A DNA stretch of 33,803 nt. Origin: Phosphoribacter sp964647395. Lineage in GTDB: Bacteria; Actinomycetota; Actinomycetes; Actinomycetales; Dermatophilaceae. Positions 7,085 through 14,828 of the stretch are shown in pieces. The position numbers and the translations under genes are program-made. The stretch's first letter is position 1. Each line of letters begins with the position of its first letter. The stretch covers positions 1 through 33,803 of the forward strand of contig CAZYHR010000021.1 in NCBI GenBank assembly GCA_964647395.1, given 5' to 3'. The notes under the pieces were generated by a model. It saw only the letters and a list, made by a program, of their open reading frames with translations, did no database searches and was not told the DNA's origin.

Positions 7085-8085
7085 GCCTGGACACGCCCCT
7101 GACCCGGCGCTACGGCGTGCCGCACCCCTTCGTCGGGGCCGGCATGGCCTTCGCCAGCCAGACCCCCGACCTGGCCATCGCGGTGAGCAACGCCGGGGGG
7201 ATCGGCCCGATCGGGGTCGGGTTCAGCACCCCTGAGGTGCTGCGCGAGACGATCCAAGCGGTCCGGGCCGGGGTCGGCGACCGGCCCTTCCACGTCAACT
7301 TCATCACCTGCTTCGACAACGAGGCGCTCGTGCCGGTCTGCGTCGAGGAGCAGGTGCCGATCGTGTCCTGGCACTGGGGGCACCCCTCCGAGCGCAACGT
7401 CGGCCTGCTGCGCGAGGCCGGCATCGCCCAATGGGAGCAGGTGGGCACCACCGAGGCCGCGCGCCGCGCGGTGGACGACGGCTTCGAGGGCATCGTCGCC
7501 CAGGGCTGGGAGGCCGGCGGGCACAACTACGGCGGCCTGCCGACCTTCGTCCTGGTCCCCGAGTTGCGCGACGCCCTCGGCGACGAGGTGCTGCTGCTGG
7601 CCAGCGGTGGCGTCGTGGACGGCCGGGCCGCCGCGGCGGCACTGTGCCTCGGGGCCGACGGGGTGTGGGTCGGCACCCGGCTGCTGGCGACCCCCGAGGC
7701 CTACGTGCACCCGGAGCACCACCGGCGGCTGCTGGAGTCGACCGGCACCGACACGGTCCGCAGCGGGGTCTTCGGCCCGGAGATGCCCGACTTCAACCCG
7801 ATGCGGCTACAGCGCAACCGGGTCGTCGCGGACTGGACCGACCGGCTCGCCGAGGTGCCCACCGACCGCAGCGCCGAGCCGGTCATCGGCGAGACCGTGT
7901 TCCTCGGCGGTCCGCACGTCAAGCGCAAGTTCGACGTCCTGTTGCCCACCGAGCACACCACCGGCGATTTCGAGGAGATGGCCTGGCTCATGGGCCAGGG
8001 CGTCGGACGGGTCCGCGACATCCGGCCGGCCGCCGAGGTGGTCGAGACGATGATGGCCGAGGCGGCCCGCCTGCTCGGCCGCTGA
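7081..8085 (+). CDS. Nitronate-monooxygenase-like flavoenzyme (2-nitropropane dioxygenase family)
   Basis: This is a TIM-barrel FMN enzyme of 334 residues. Family features are the N-terminal GVPHPFVGAGMAFASQTPDLA, AVSNAGGIGPIG, the active-site stretch AQGWEAGGHNYG with its conserved His, and the FMN-phosphate part ASGGVVDGRAAAAALCLGADGVWVGTR, described here in pieces. Such enzymes oxidise nitronates to carbonyl compounds, but relatives include enoyl reductases and many of unknown substrate. The GTG start overlaps the amidase stop by 4 bases and follows a GAGGAG. Coupling to an amidase suggests both act on one nitrogen compound, which is inference. Confidence 0.86.
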   Translation: MSLDTPLTRRYGVPHPFVGAGMAFASQTPDLAIAVSNAGGIGPIGVGFSTPEVLRETIQAVRAGVGDRPFHVNFITCFDNEALVPVCVEEQVPIVSWHWGHPSERNVGLLREAGIAQWEQVGTTEAARRAVDDGFEGIVAQGWEAGGHNYGGLPTFVLVPELRDALGDEVLLLASGGVVDGRAAAAALCLGADGVWVGTRLLATPEAYVHPEHHRRLLESTGTDTVRSGVFGPEMPDFNPMRLQRNRVVADWTDRLAEVPTDRSAEPVIGETVFLGGPHVKRKFDVLLPTEHTTGDFEEMAWLMGQGVGRVRDIRPAAEVVETMMAEAARLLGR

Positions 8086-8121
8086 CCCCGCGCCGCCCGG
8101 CCCGGCGCCTCGCGCCCCGGC

Positions 8122-8154
8122 CGGGACGCGATCGGGCGTCCCGTTCGGGACGCC
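8122..8154 (+). terminator. Two mutually exclusive hairpins downstream of the nitronate-monooxygenase-like gene
   Basis: Three arms alternate. CGGGACGC (8122-8129) can pair with GCGTCCCG (8136-8143), or GGCGTCCC (8135-8142) can pair with GGGACGCC (8147-8154) around a GTTC loop. The middle arm is shared. The simplest role is termination after the two-gene unit. The alternating layout also resembles an attenuator. Confidence 0.5.
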
Positions 8155-8171
8155 GGCCGTCGGCACGCTCT

Positions 8172-8177
8172 TAGGCT
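8172..8177 (+). promoter_or_regulatory. -10 box of a predicted leaderless promoter (alpha/beta hydrolase)
   Basis: TAGGCT ends 6 bases before ATG at 8184. No Shine-Dalgarno sequence is visible between them. Confidence 0.5.
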
Positions 8178-8183
8178 GGGGGT

Positions 8184-9026
8184 ATGCCGCACCCGACCCG
8201 CATCCCCTCGGCCTCCTATCGCGTCGGCCCGGTCCACGTCGACGACTGGGGTGGGCCGGCCGGCGCGGACACCCTGGTGCTGCTGCACGGTTTCACCGAC
8301 TCGGGCCGCTGCTGGCCGGACGCGGTGGAGCAGTGGGGCGGCACCCATCGGCTGGTCACCATCGACGCCCGGGGGCACGGTCGGTCGGACCGGTTCACCC
8401 CGCCCGAGCTGTCCGGCTGGCCGGCCGACCTCATGGTCGAGGACACCATCGGGGTGCTCAAGCACCTGGGCCGGCAGGGCGCGACACCGGTCGTGATCGT
8501 CGGGCACTCGATGGGTGGGGGCATCGCCCTGGGGGTGGCGCTGGCCCGGCCCGACCTGGTCCGGGGGCTGGTCCTGGAGGATCCCGCGCTCGGGCAGGCC
8601 ACCGGCGCGACCGACGAGCAGCGCCAGGACTGGGCCGCCGGTGAGGTCGCCCAGTTGCGCGCCTACCGGGACGACCCCGACGGCATCGTCGACATCGGCT
8701 TGCGCGACCACCCGACCTGGCCGGAATCGGAGTTCGCGCCGTGGGCGGCGGCCAAGCTGGAGACCGACCTCTACCTGGCGGCGGGCGGCCGGATCACCAG
8801 CCGGCGCCCCTGGCCGGAGCAGGTGGCCGGGCTGACCGTGCCGACGCTGCTGCTCACCGGCACCGACGACGTCATCTGGTCGGTGGGCGAACTGCGCCGG
8901 CTGCGCGAGGTCGCTCCCCAGGTGCACGCCGAGGTGGTCGCCGGAGCCGACCACTGCGTGCGGCGCACCCAGCCGACGACGTTCTACTGGCTGGTGAACC
9001 GCTGGCTCGCGGGGCTGTCCCACTGA
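8184..9026 (+). CDS. Alpha/beta-fold hydrolase
   Basis: The 280-residue product has the full fold pattern. The oxyanion-hole strand is LVLLHGFTDSG (His35-Gly36). The nucleophile elbow GHSMGG has Ser109, with an acid in GTDDVIWS and the catalytic His in GADHCVR near the C-terminus. It has no signal peptide, so it is probably cytoplasmic. Members hydrolyse esters, lactones, epoxides or C-C bonds, and nothing here fixes the substrate. It stands alone: the hairpins at 8122-8154 separate it from the upstream pair, and the convergent holA follows. The ATG at 8184 has a TAGGCT 6 bases upstream, so it is probably leaderless. Confidence 0.87.
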   Translation: MPHPTRIPSASYRVGPVHVDDWGGPAGADTLVLLHGFTDSGRCWPDAVEQWGGTHRLVTIDARGHGRSDRFTPPELSGWPADLMVEDTIGVLKHLGRQGATPVVIVGHSMGGGIALGVALARPDLVRGLVLEDPALGQATGATDEQRQDWAAGEVAQLRAYRDDPDGIVDIGLRDHPTWPESEFAPWAAAKLETDLYLAAGGRITSRRPWPEQVAGLTVPTLLLTGTDDVIWSVGELRRLREVAPQVHAEVVAGADHCVRRTQPTTFYWLVNRWLAGLSH

Positions 9027-9047
9027 CCCGTCGGGCCTGACCGACGG

Positions 9048-9110
9048 CGCTGACCCGACCACGCTGACCCGCCAACGCTGACCCGACAACGCTGACCCGC
9101 CAACGCTGAC
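9048..9110. repeat. 14-bp tandem repeat, four and a half units
   Basis: Units of CGCTGACCCG followed by ACCA, CCAA, ACAA and CCAA lie at 9048, 9062, 9076 and 9090, with a partial CGCTGAC at 9104. The units alternate between two variants. Looser relatives (CACTGACCCG) reach back to the hydrolase stop codon. It fills the gap between two convergent genes and holds no reading frame I would support. Confidence 0.85.
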
Positions 9111-9177
9111 GGCCCTCGATCCGCCCACCGTCGCGCCGACCCGTGGGCCGGCCGGCCCGGCGCACGGCCGCCCCCGC

Positions 9178-10146
9178 TCAGCCCCGCTGCGCGTGGGACC
9201 GGGCGCTCGCCAGCGCCAGGATGAGCCGCTCCACGGCGTAGACCTGGTCCCGGCCGCCGCCCTTGACCTCGACGTCGGCGGCGGCCGCGGCCCGGATCGC
9301 GACGCCGAGCGCCGCCGGGTCCCAGTGCGACACCGCCCGGCGGGCCCGCTCGACCTGCCACGGGGCCAGCCCGAGCGCCTTGGCCACGGCCTCCTTCGAG
9401 CCCCGGCCGGCCGCGCCGACCCGGACCAGTTGGCGCAGTTGGGCGGCGATGACCGCGACGATCGGCACCGGGTCGACCCCGGTGGCGATGGCGTGGCGCA
9501 GCAGCCGCAGCGCCTCCCCGGTCTGCCCGGCCACCGCCGCGTCGGCGACCTTGAAGCCGGTGGCCTCGACCCGGCCGCCGTGATAGGTCTCCACGGCCCG
9601 GTCGTCGACGGTGCCCTCGGTGTCGGCGATGAGCTGGCTGCACCCGGCGGCGAGCTCGCGCAGTTCCTTGCCGAGCGCCTCGACGAGCGCGACCGCTGCC
9701 TCGCCGGTCACCTTGCGCCCGGCCCGCCGGAACTCGTCCAGCACGAAGTCGCGCTTGTCGCCGTCGGACTTGACGGCCGGGCACGCGACCACCCGGGCCC
9801 CGGCCGCCTTGAGCGCGTCGAGCACCTTGCGGCCGCGCTGCCCGCCCCGGTGCGCGACGATGAGAGTGACCTCGGGTGCCGGTGCGGCGACCAGTTCGCG
9901 GACCTCGTCGAACAACTCGTCGGAGCCGTCGTCGAGATCCTCGACGACGAGCGCCGTCGACCCGCCGAACAGCGACGGGCTGGCGTGCTGGGTCAGCGTG
10001 CCCGGCTGGTATGCCGCGGCCGGCACCTTGACGACCTCGACCTGCGGGTCGGTCTCGCGCAGCTGCGCGACGAGCGCCGACACCGCACGCTCGGCGAGCA
10101 GGCCCTCGGGACCGGTGACGAGCACGAAGGGGGGGACGGGCGGCAT
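9178..10146 (-). CDS. holA: DNA polymerase III subunit delta
   Basis: This 322-residue protein is the clamp-loader delta subunit that opens the sliding clamp. The N-terminus FVLVTGPEGLLAERAVSALV has the P-loop-like but degenerate stretch seen in HolA. The middle contains VEDLDDGSDELFDEVRELV, then an AAA+ lid and a helical C-terminal domain (FKVADAAVAGQTGEALRLLRHAI, then VIAAQLRQLVRVG). Length and order fit the family. ATG at 10146 is chosen because family homology begins there, and upstream codons read into unrelated sequence. The 15 bases before it are nearly identical to those before the gene starting at 32782, and include a CAGGCT -10-like box. The neighbouring rpsT and lepA support the call. 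Confidence 0.92.
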   Translation of the reverse strand: MPPVPPFVLVTGPEGLLAERAVSALVAQLRETDPQVEVVKVPAAAYQPGTLTQHASPSLFGGSTALVVEDLDDGSDELFDEVRELVAAPAPEVTLIVAHRGGQRGRKVLDALKAAGARVVACPAVKSDGDKRDFVLDEFRRAGRKVTGEAAVALVEALGKELRELAAGCSQLIADTEGTVDDRAVETYHGGRVEATGFKVADAAVAGQTGEALRLLRHAIATGVDPVPIVAVIAAQLRQLVRVGAAGRGSKEAVAKALGLAPWQVERARRAVSHWDPAALGVAIRAAAAADVEVKGGGRDQVYAVERLILALASARSHAQRG

Positions 10147-10181
10147 ACCGGCCAGCCTGCCACGCGCGACCGACAGCCGGG

Positions 10182-10895
10182 TCACCCCAGCCGACGACGC
10201 AGCAGGTCCCGCTGCGCGACGACGAAGGCGCGGTCGACCGGGGTCCCGTGGCCGGGCACGACGACCGTCTGCGGGCCGATGTGCGCGAGGTGCCGGTCGA
10301 GGGTGTCGGGCCACTGCGCGGGGAAGGCGTCCGGGCCGGCCGACGGCGGACCGGACTGCTCGACCAGGTCGCCGAGGAAGACGACGTCGGCGTCGGGCAC
10401 CGCGACCGCGAGGTCCCCGTCGGTGTGCCCTCGGCCGGTATGCCGCACCACCACCTCGCGGCCGCCCAGCGCCAGGGTGCCCACCTCGGTCACGGCCAGG
10501 TCGGGGCCGCGCACCGGCGACCCGAGCACATCGTCGAGATCGGCTGTCGTGTAACCGTGTTCGGGACAGTCGGCGTAGTCCGCGCGGATCTCGGCGCGGA
10601 CCCGCGCGGTGGCCCCGGCCAGCCCGAGCCGGACCTGCTCGTGGGCCAGCACGAGCGCGCCGACGAAGGCGGCGTTGCCGAGCGCGTGGTCGAAGTGGAC
10701 GTGGGTGTTGACGACATGGCTGACCCGCACCCCGGGGGCCAGCCGGCGCACATCGTCGAGGACCTGCCGGGCCTGCCGGACGCCTCCGCGGCTGTCGATG
10801 AGCGCCGCCCGGCCCCGGCCGAGGACCAGGCCGACGTTGACGTCCCAGGCCCGGTAGCGGGCGACGAACACGCGGTCACCGATCTCCTGGAACAT
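10182..10895 (-). CDS. Metallo-beta-lactamase-fold hydrolase
   Basis: The 237-residue product carries the metal site THVHFDH (His65, His67, Asp69, His70), a later GHTDGDL, FLGDLVEQ, and a terminal GHG (VVPGHGTPVD). That is the full HxHxDH / H / D / H set of a dinuclear zinc or iron hydrolase. Subfamilies include thiol-ester hydrolases, lactonases and beta-lactamases. No signal peptide is present, so a periplasmic beta-lactamase is unlikely. It begins 8 bases after the response-regulator stop with a GAGGA ribosome site, so it is probably the third gene of that operon. A link between the signal sensed and this enzyme's substrate is possible but unproven. Confidence 0.88.
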   Translation of the reverse strand: MFQEIGDRVFVARYRAWDVNVGLVLGRGRAALIDSRGGVRQARQVLDDVRRLAPGVRVSHVVNTHVHFDHALGNAAFVGALVLAHEQVRLGLAGATARVRAEIRADYADCPEHGYTTADLDDVLGSPVRGPDLAVTEVGTLALGGREVVVRHTGRGHTDGDLAVAVPDADVVFLGDLVEQSGPPSAGPDAFPAQWPDTLDRHLAHIGPQTVVVPGHGTPVDRAFVVAQRDLLRRRLG

Positions 10896-10903
10896 CCGGG
10901 TCC

Positions 10904-11560
10904 TCAGGGTTCGATGAGTCCGGTGCGGATGGCATACCGGGTCAGCTCGAGCCGGTCGCGCATGCCGAGCTTCTGCAGCAGGTTGGCCCGGTGCCGCTCC
11001 ACCGTCTTGGGGCTGACCACCAGCGCCTCGGCGATCTCCTTGCCGGTGTAGCCCTCGGCGATGAGCTTGAGCACCTCGCTCTCCCGGGGGGTGAGCAGCG
11101 AGTCGGTGTCCCCGCCGCCGCCGCGCGAGACGTAGTCGCGGATCAGCGTCGCCACCGCCCCGGGATAGAGGAAGGGCTCCCCGCGCAGCGCGGCCCGGCA
11201 GGCCGAGATGAGGTCACGGTCGGCGACCGACTTGTGGACGTACCCGGCGGCCCCGAGCTTGAGCGCCTCGAAGAGGTACTGCTCGTTGTCGTGCATCGAC
11301 AGCATGAGCAGCTGCACCGGCAGGTCCCGCCGGGAGATCTCCCGCGCGGCCTGCAGCCCGGTCATCCGCGGCATCGACACGTCGAGGATGGCCAGATCGA
11401 TGCCACCGGCGACGACGCGCTCGACGGCCTCGGACCCGTCGGCGACCTCGGCGACGACGGTGAGGTCCGGCTCGGCGTCGATGATCCGGCGCACGCCCTG
11501 GCGGACCAGGGCATGGTCGTCGGCCAGCAACACCCGGTGGATGCGCGGCTGACCCCTCAT
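10904..11560 (-). CDS. NarL/FixJ-type response regulator
   Basis: The protein has 218 residues. The receiver domain occupies about residues 7-125, with acidic residues Asp14-Asp15, the phosphoacceptor Asp60 in LAILDVSMPRMTG, Ser/Thr in MLSMHD, and Lys in GYVHKSV. A LuxR-type helix-turn-helix fills residues 150-210 (LTPRESEVLKLIAEG, then KEIAEALVVSPKTVERH). It is presumably phosphorylated by the kinase encoded just upstream, whose stop overlaps this ATG as ATGA. It is close in size to DevR/DosR but I see no DosR box near the divergent stress gene. The regulon is unknown. Confidence 0.93.
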   Translation of the reverse strand: MRGQPRIHRVLLADDHALVRQGVRRIIDAEPDLTVVAEVADGSEAVERVVAGGIDLAILDVSMPRMTGLQAAREISRRDLPVQLLMLSMHDNEQYLFEALKLGAAGYVHKSVADRDLISACRAALRGEPFLYPGAVATLIRDYVSRGGGGDTDSLLTPRESEVLKLIAEGYTGKEIAEALVVSPKTVERHRANLLQKLGMRDRLELTRYAIRTGLIEP

Positions 11561-12543
11561 GGCGTCTCCTTCGCCCGCTCGTCGAGGCCCGGAGGCAGTT
11601 CCAGCACCACGGTAGTTCCTCGCCCGGGGACCGCCTCGACGGTCAGCCGGCCGCGCACCAGCCGGGCCCGCTCCCGCATGCCGGTGATCCCGGTGCCCGG
11701 CCGGCCCACGGTGCCGCGCCCGTCGTCGGCGATCCGCAGCACGGTGCCCCGCGGACCCGCCCGCAACGAGACCTGCACCCGCGTTGCGCCGGCGTGCCGG
11801 ACGACGTTGGTCAGGGCCTCCTGCGCGACCCGGTAGACGACCAGGGCACCGTCGGCGCCGAGGGCGGCCAGGCGCGCGTCGGGGTCGGCGTCCTCGACGG
11901 TCAGGGACAGCTCGGCCCGCGGCCCGTCGCCGGCGGTCATCTCCCGGACCAGCGACTGCAGCGCGGGGCCCAGCCCGAGTTCGCGCAGCACCCCGGGGCG
12001 CAGCCGGGCCGAGATCCGGCGGACCTCGTCGAGCACCGAGCGCACCTCGTCGGACAGGGCGTCCAGGTCGGCCCGGTCCTCCGGCGGCACGGCGTCGGCG
12101 ATGGGCCGCAGCCGCAGCAGCAGCGCGGTGAGCCGCTGGCCCACCTCGTCGTGCAGGTCGCTCGAGACGCGGGCCCGCTCGTCCTCCTGCGCGGCGAGGG
12201 CCTGCCGGGTGGTTTCCGCGCGCTCGGCGTCCAGGCGTTCCAGCATGTCGTTGTAGGCCGCGATGATGGCGCGCACCTCCGGGTCACCGTCGGCGGGCAC
12301 CCGGGCGTGCAGGCCGGGCTCCTCCAGCCGGTCCAGGGCCGAGCGCAGCCGCCCGAGCGGGGCCAGCGCGCGGTGCAGCAGCGCCCAGTTCGCGGCCCAC
12401 AGCACCGCGACGGCGCCGATCAGCATGACGAACTCCCACAGGGTGGCTTCCGGGATGACCGTCACCGGGGTGAGCACGAGCAGGGCCATCACCGCACCGA
12501 GGGTCAGGGCGTTGGCCAGCACCAAGCGGGTCAACAGCGTCAT
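11557..12543 (-). CDS. Sensor histidine kinase (HisKA_3 type with HAMP)
   Basis: The 328-residue membrane kinase has two N-terminal helices (about residues 5-30 and 36-57) with almost no extracellular loop. A HAMP-like linker spans about 58-110. The dimerisation helix has phospho-acceptor His131 in DERARVSSDLHDEVGQ, and the ATPase domain shows an N-box (QEALTNVVRHAG), a G-box (LRIADDGRG) and GITGMRERARL. The tiny sensor loop suggests it senses something within or at the membrane, or through a partner. The start ATG has GGAGGAG just upstream. It overlaps the response-regulator gene by 4 bases, and forms a divergent pair with the stress-protein gene at 12670. Confidence 0.92.
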   Translation of the reverse strand: MTLLTRLVLANALTLGAVMALLVLTPVTVIPEATLWEFVMLIGAVAVLWAANWALLHRALAPLGRLRSALDRLEEPGLHARVPADGDPEVRAIIAAYNDMLERLDAERAETTRQALAAQEDERARVSSDLHDEVGQRLTALLLRLRPIADAVPPEDRADLDALSDEVRSVLDEVRRISARLRPGVLRELGLGPALQSLVREMTAGDGPRAELSLTVEDADPDARLAALGADGALVVYRVAQEALTNVVRHAGATRVQVSLRAGPRGTVLRIADDGRGTVGRPGTGITGMRERARLVRGRLTVEAVPGRGTTVVLELPPGLDERAKETP

Positions 12544-12669
12544 GGGCTCCTCCGGCGCGCTCCGGGCCGGACCTGCATGTCCGACGCCTGGGTCATGGGT
12601 GTCGCCACCCCTTCTCAGGTTTTCCCGTCCAGGTCAGGCTGGAACACACCGAGGGAAAGGAAAAGTTCC

Positions 12670-13554
12670 ATGACCGAGCACCTGACCGACCACAAGCCCA
12701 TCGTCGTCGGGGTCGACGGCTCCCCCGAGTCGCTGGACGCGCTGCGGTGGGCCGCCTCGTGGGCGCACCGCAGCGAGTTGCCGCTGCGGCTGCTCACCAG
12801 CACCCGCCCGTCGATCCCCGATGCGGTCTCCGAGGCCGGCTACGTCGACCCGATCGAGCAGGCCGAACTGCTGCTCGACGGGCTGGCCAACTCGGTCGCG
12901 GCCCAGTTCCCCGACCAGCGGGTCGAGGTGCAGGTCGAGGTCGAGCGACCGGCGGACGCGCTGACCGAGGCCAGCCGCACCGCCCATGCCGTGGTGATCG
13001 GCTCGCGCGGGCGCGGGGTCGGGGCCGAGTTGCTGCTCGGCTCGACGTCGGCGGACCTGTCCGCCAGCAGCCGCTGTCCGCTCGTCGTCGTGCCGCCGGG
13101 TCAAGCCGACTGGAACGGGACGGGTGAGGTCGTCGTCGGGGTGGACGGCTCCCCCGAGTCCCTGGAGGCCGCCGCCTTCGCCGTCGACTTCGCGGGCGTC
13201 GCCCGGGCCGAGCTGGTCGCGGCGTGCGCGACCGAGCCACCGTTGCCGGCCACCGGCAGCCCGGTGGGGACGATGCCGGTCCGGCTGGTCGACGAGGACT
13301 CGATGGCCGAGGCCGAGCGGGTCGTCGACCGGTCGCTGCACCCGCTGCTGGCCGACAGCGCCGACCTGCCGGTCCGCACGGTCACCGTGCCGGGGCCGGC
13401 CGGTCCGGCGCTGACCGACCTGGCTCGCGACGCCTCGTTGCTCGTCGTCGGCAGCCGGGGCCGGGGCGGTCTGGCCGGGCTGCTGCTGGGCTCCACGTCG
13501 CGCACCGTGCTGCGCACCGCGACCTGCCCGGTCGCCATCGTCCGGGCGGCGTGA
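12670..13554 (+). CDS. Tandem universal stress protein (two UspA domains)
   Basis: The 294 residues hold two UspA domains. Each begins with VVGVDGSPESL and ends with a nucleotide-binding GSRGRG(x)nGSTS motif: SRGRGVGAELLLGSTS in the first, SRGRGGLAGLLLGSTS in the second. That motif is typical of ATP-binding Usp proteins. The start ATG at 12670 is fixed by an AAAGGAAAA site upstream; longer frames before it overlap the divergent kinase gene. Tandem Usp proteins are common in actinobacteria under hypoxia or stasis control. Being divergent from a two-component system suggests control by it. The next gene, 63 bases on, may be co-transcribed. Confidence 0.93.
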   Translation: MTEHLTDHKPIVVGVDGSPESLDALRWAASWAHRSELPLRLLTSTRPSIPDAVSEAGYVDPIEQAELLLDGLANSVAAQFPDQRVEVQVEVERPADALTEASRTAHAVVIGSRGRGVGAELLLGSTSADLSASSRCPLVVVPPGQADWNGTGEVVVGVDGSPESLEAAAFAVDFAGVARAELVAACATEPPLPATGSPVGTMPVRLVDEDSMAEAERVVDRSLHPLLADSADLPVRTVTVPGPAGPALTDLARDASLLVVGSRGRGGLAGLLLGSTSRTVLRTATCPVAIVRAA

Positions 13555-13575
13555 GCGGCCGCGAGCAAACTACCC

Positions 13576-13589
13576 GCGGGCGCGCCCGC
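13576..13589. repeat. Perfect 14-base palindrome
   Basis: GCGGGCGCGCCCGC reads the same on both strands. It lies between the stress-protein stop and the ribosome site of the next gene, where it could act as a weak terminator or an operator. Confidence 0.5.
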
Positions 13590-13617
13590 AGCATCGACCG
13601 TCCGAAGGAAACGACCC

Positions 13618-14754
13618 GTGCACCAGGCCTTCTCATCGAACCCGTCCGGCTCAGCCGACCCGCTCGGCACGACCGTGGCACCCGTGGATCCCGTCGACGC
13701 CGAGTGGCTGCGCCGGCTGCTGGGCCGGCCGGAGCCCTGGCTGAGCATCTACCTGCCCACCGATCGCACCGGCCCCGGCACCGTCGCCGGGCCGATAAGG
13801 CTGCGCAACCTGGCCCGGCACGCCGAGCAGGGCCCCGTCCCCGACCTGCTCGGCGAGCCGGCCCGCGAGGCGCTGCGCGAGCTCATCGACGACCGAGACT
13901 TCTGGCAGCACCAGGGGGACTCGCTCGCGGTGTTCGCCGGCGAGGATCGGCTGCTGACCCGGCGGCTGCCGATCCACGTGGCCGAGCACCTCGCCGTGGG
14001 CACCGCGCGGGTCCGTCCGCTCGTGCCGTTGCTCGCCGGTCACGATACCTACCATGTGCTGGCGCTGAGCGCGGGGCAGGTGCGGCTGGTCGCGGCGACC
14101 CGGCACGCGGCCTACGAGCTGGAGCTGGGATCGATCCCCGCGCGGATCGACGACGTCGATCCCGACCGGGACCACCAGCAGCACCTGCAGTTCTCCAGCC
14201 AGGGCGGGGCGAGCACCCCCAACTACCACGGCCACGCCGCGGACGGCTCGGCCGACCGGGTCCGCCTGGAGCGGTTCTGCCGTCGGGTCGCGGACGGGAT
14301 CGACGCGGTCCTCGGTCGCGCGACGGTGCGTCCGCTCGTGGTCGCCGCGGTCGAGTCGACGTATGCCGCGTTCCGCGCCGTGTGCCGCCGCCCGGGCGTG
14401 CTCGGGCCGGTGCTCGGCAGCCCGGAGCAGCACAGCGTCGCCGACCTGCAGGAGCTGGCCTGGCCGCTGGTCGCCGAGCACGAGGCCGCGGACGCCGCGC
14501 AGGTGGCCGAGCGGGTCGGGGCCGCCCTGGCGGCCGGCCGCGCCCTGATCGACCCGGTCGACATCAAGCACGCCGCCGAGCAGGGCCGGGTCGACACGCT
14601 GTTCGTCGACGCGGGCCGGGCCTGGGACGGCTACCGGCCGGTGGACGACCCGGTCGACGCCGCGATCCTGGCGACGCTGGGCACCAGCGGCGCCGTCGAC
14701 CAGCTGCCCGCTGGCTGTGCGCCGAGCGGATCCGTTGCCCTGCTGCGGTATTGA
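13618..14754 (+). CDS. Bacterial eRF1-like (baeRF, family-3-like) protein
   Basis: The 378-residue protein has the layout I associate with bacterial archaeo-eukaryotic release-factor-like proteins. It starts with PWLSIYLPTDRTGP and continues with FWQHQGDSLAVFAGEDRLL and a central YHVLALSAGQVRLVAATRHAAYEL. A long helical second half contains HSVADLQELAWPLVAEHEA. I see no GGQ motif, so peptide release is not implied. These proteins are thought to act in translation or ribosome rescue but are poorly studied. GTG at 13618 is chosen because AAGGAA lies 7 bases upstream. Following a Usp gene fits a stress role. The family call comes from memory of motifs and is moderately sure. Confidence 0.68.
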   Translation: MHQAFSSNPSGSADPLGTTVAPVDPVDAEWLRRLLGRPEPWLSIYLPTDRTGPGTVAGPIRLRNLARHAEQGPVPDLLGEPAREALRELIDDRDFWQHQGDSLAVFAGEDRLLTRRLPIHVAEHLAVGTARVRPLVPLLAGHDTYHVLALSAGQVRLVAATRHAAYELELGSIPARIDDVDPDRDHQQHLQFSSQGGASTPNYHGHAADGSADRVRLERFCRRVADGIDAVLGRATVRPLVVAAVESTYAAFRAVCRRPGVLGPVLGSPEQHSVADLQELAWPLVAEHEAADAAQVAERVGAALAAGRALIDPVDIKHAAEQGRVDTLFVDAGRAWDGYRPVDDPVDAAILATLGTSGAVDQLPAGCAPSGSVALLRY

Positions 14755-14795
14755 GGTCCGCTGCGGTGTTGAGGCCCGCTGCGGTATCGAGGCCG
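14742..14795. repeat. 18-bp tandem repeat over the 3' end of the baeRF-like gene
   Basis: Three imperfect copies begin GCTGCGGT at 14742, 14760 and 14778, each continuing TTGAGG or TCGAGG. The first copy contains the TGA stop of the upstream gene. A degenerate fourth copy (GACTGCGGTTG) follows. Slippage here could extend the protein's tail. Confidence 0.75.
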
Positions 14796-14828
14796 GACTG
14801 CGGTTGCGGGCGGCGCCCGGGGCCCTAG

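Noticed and set aside
9048..9110. Tandem repeat as a CRISPR array.
   Set aside because: Units of 14 bases lie head to tail with no unique spacers and no cas gene nearby.
12544..12669. DosR-type box between the kinase and stress-protein genes.
   Set aside because: No sequence close to the TTSGGGACTWWAGTCCCSAA pattern was found.
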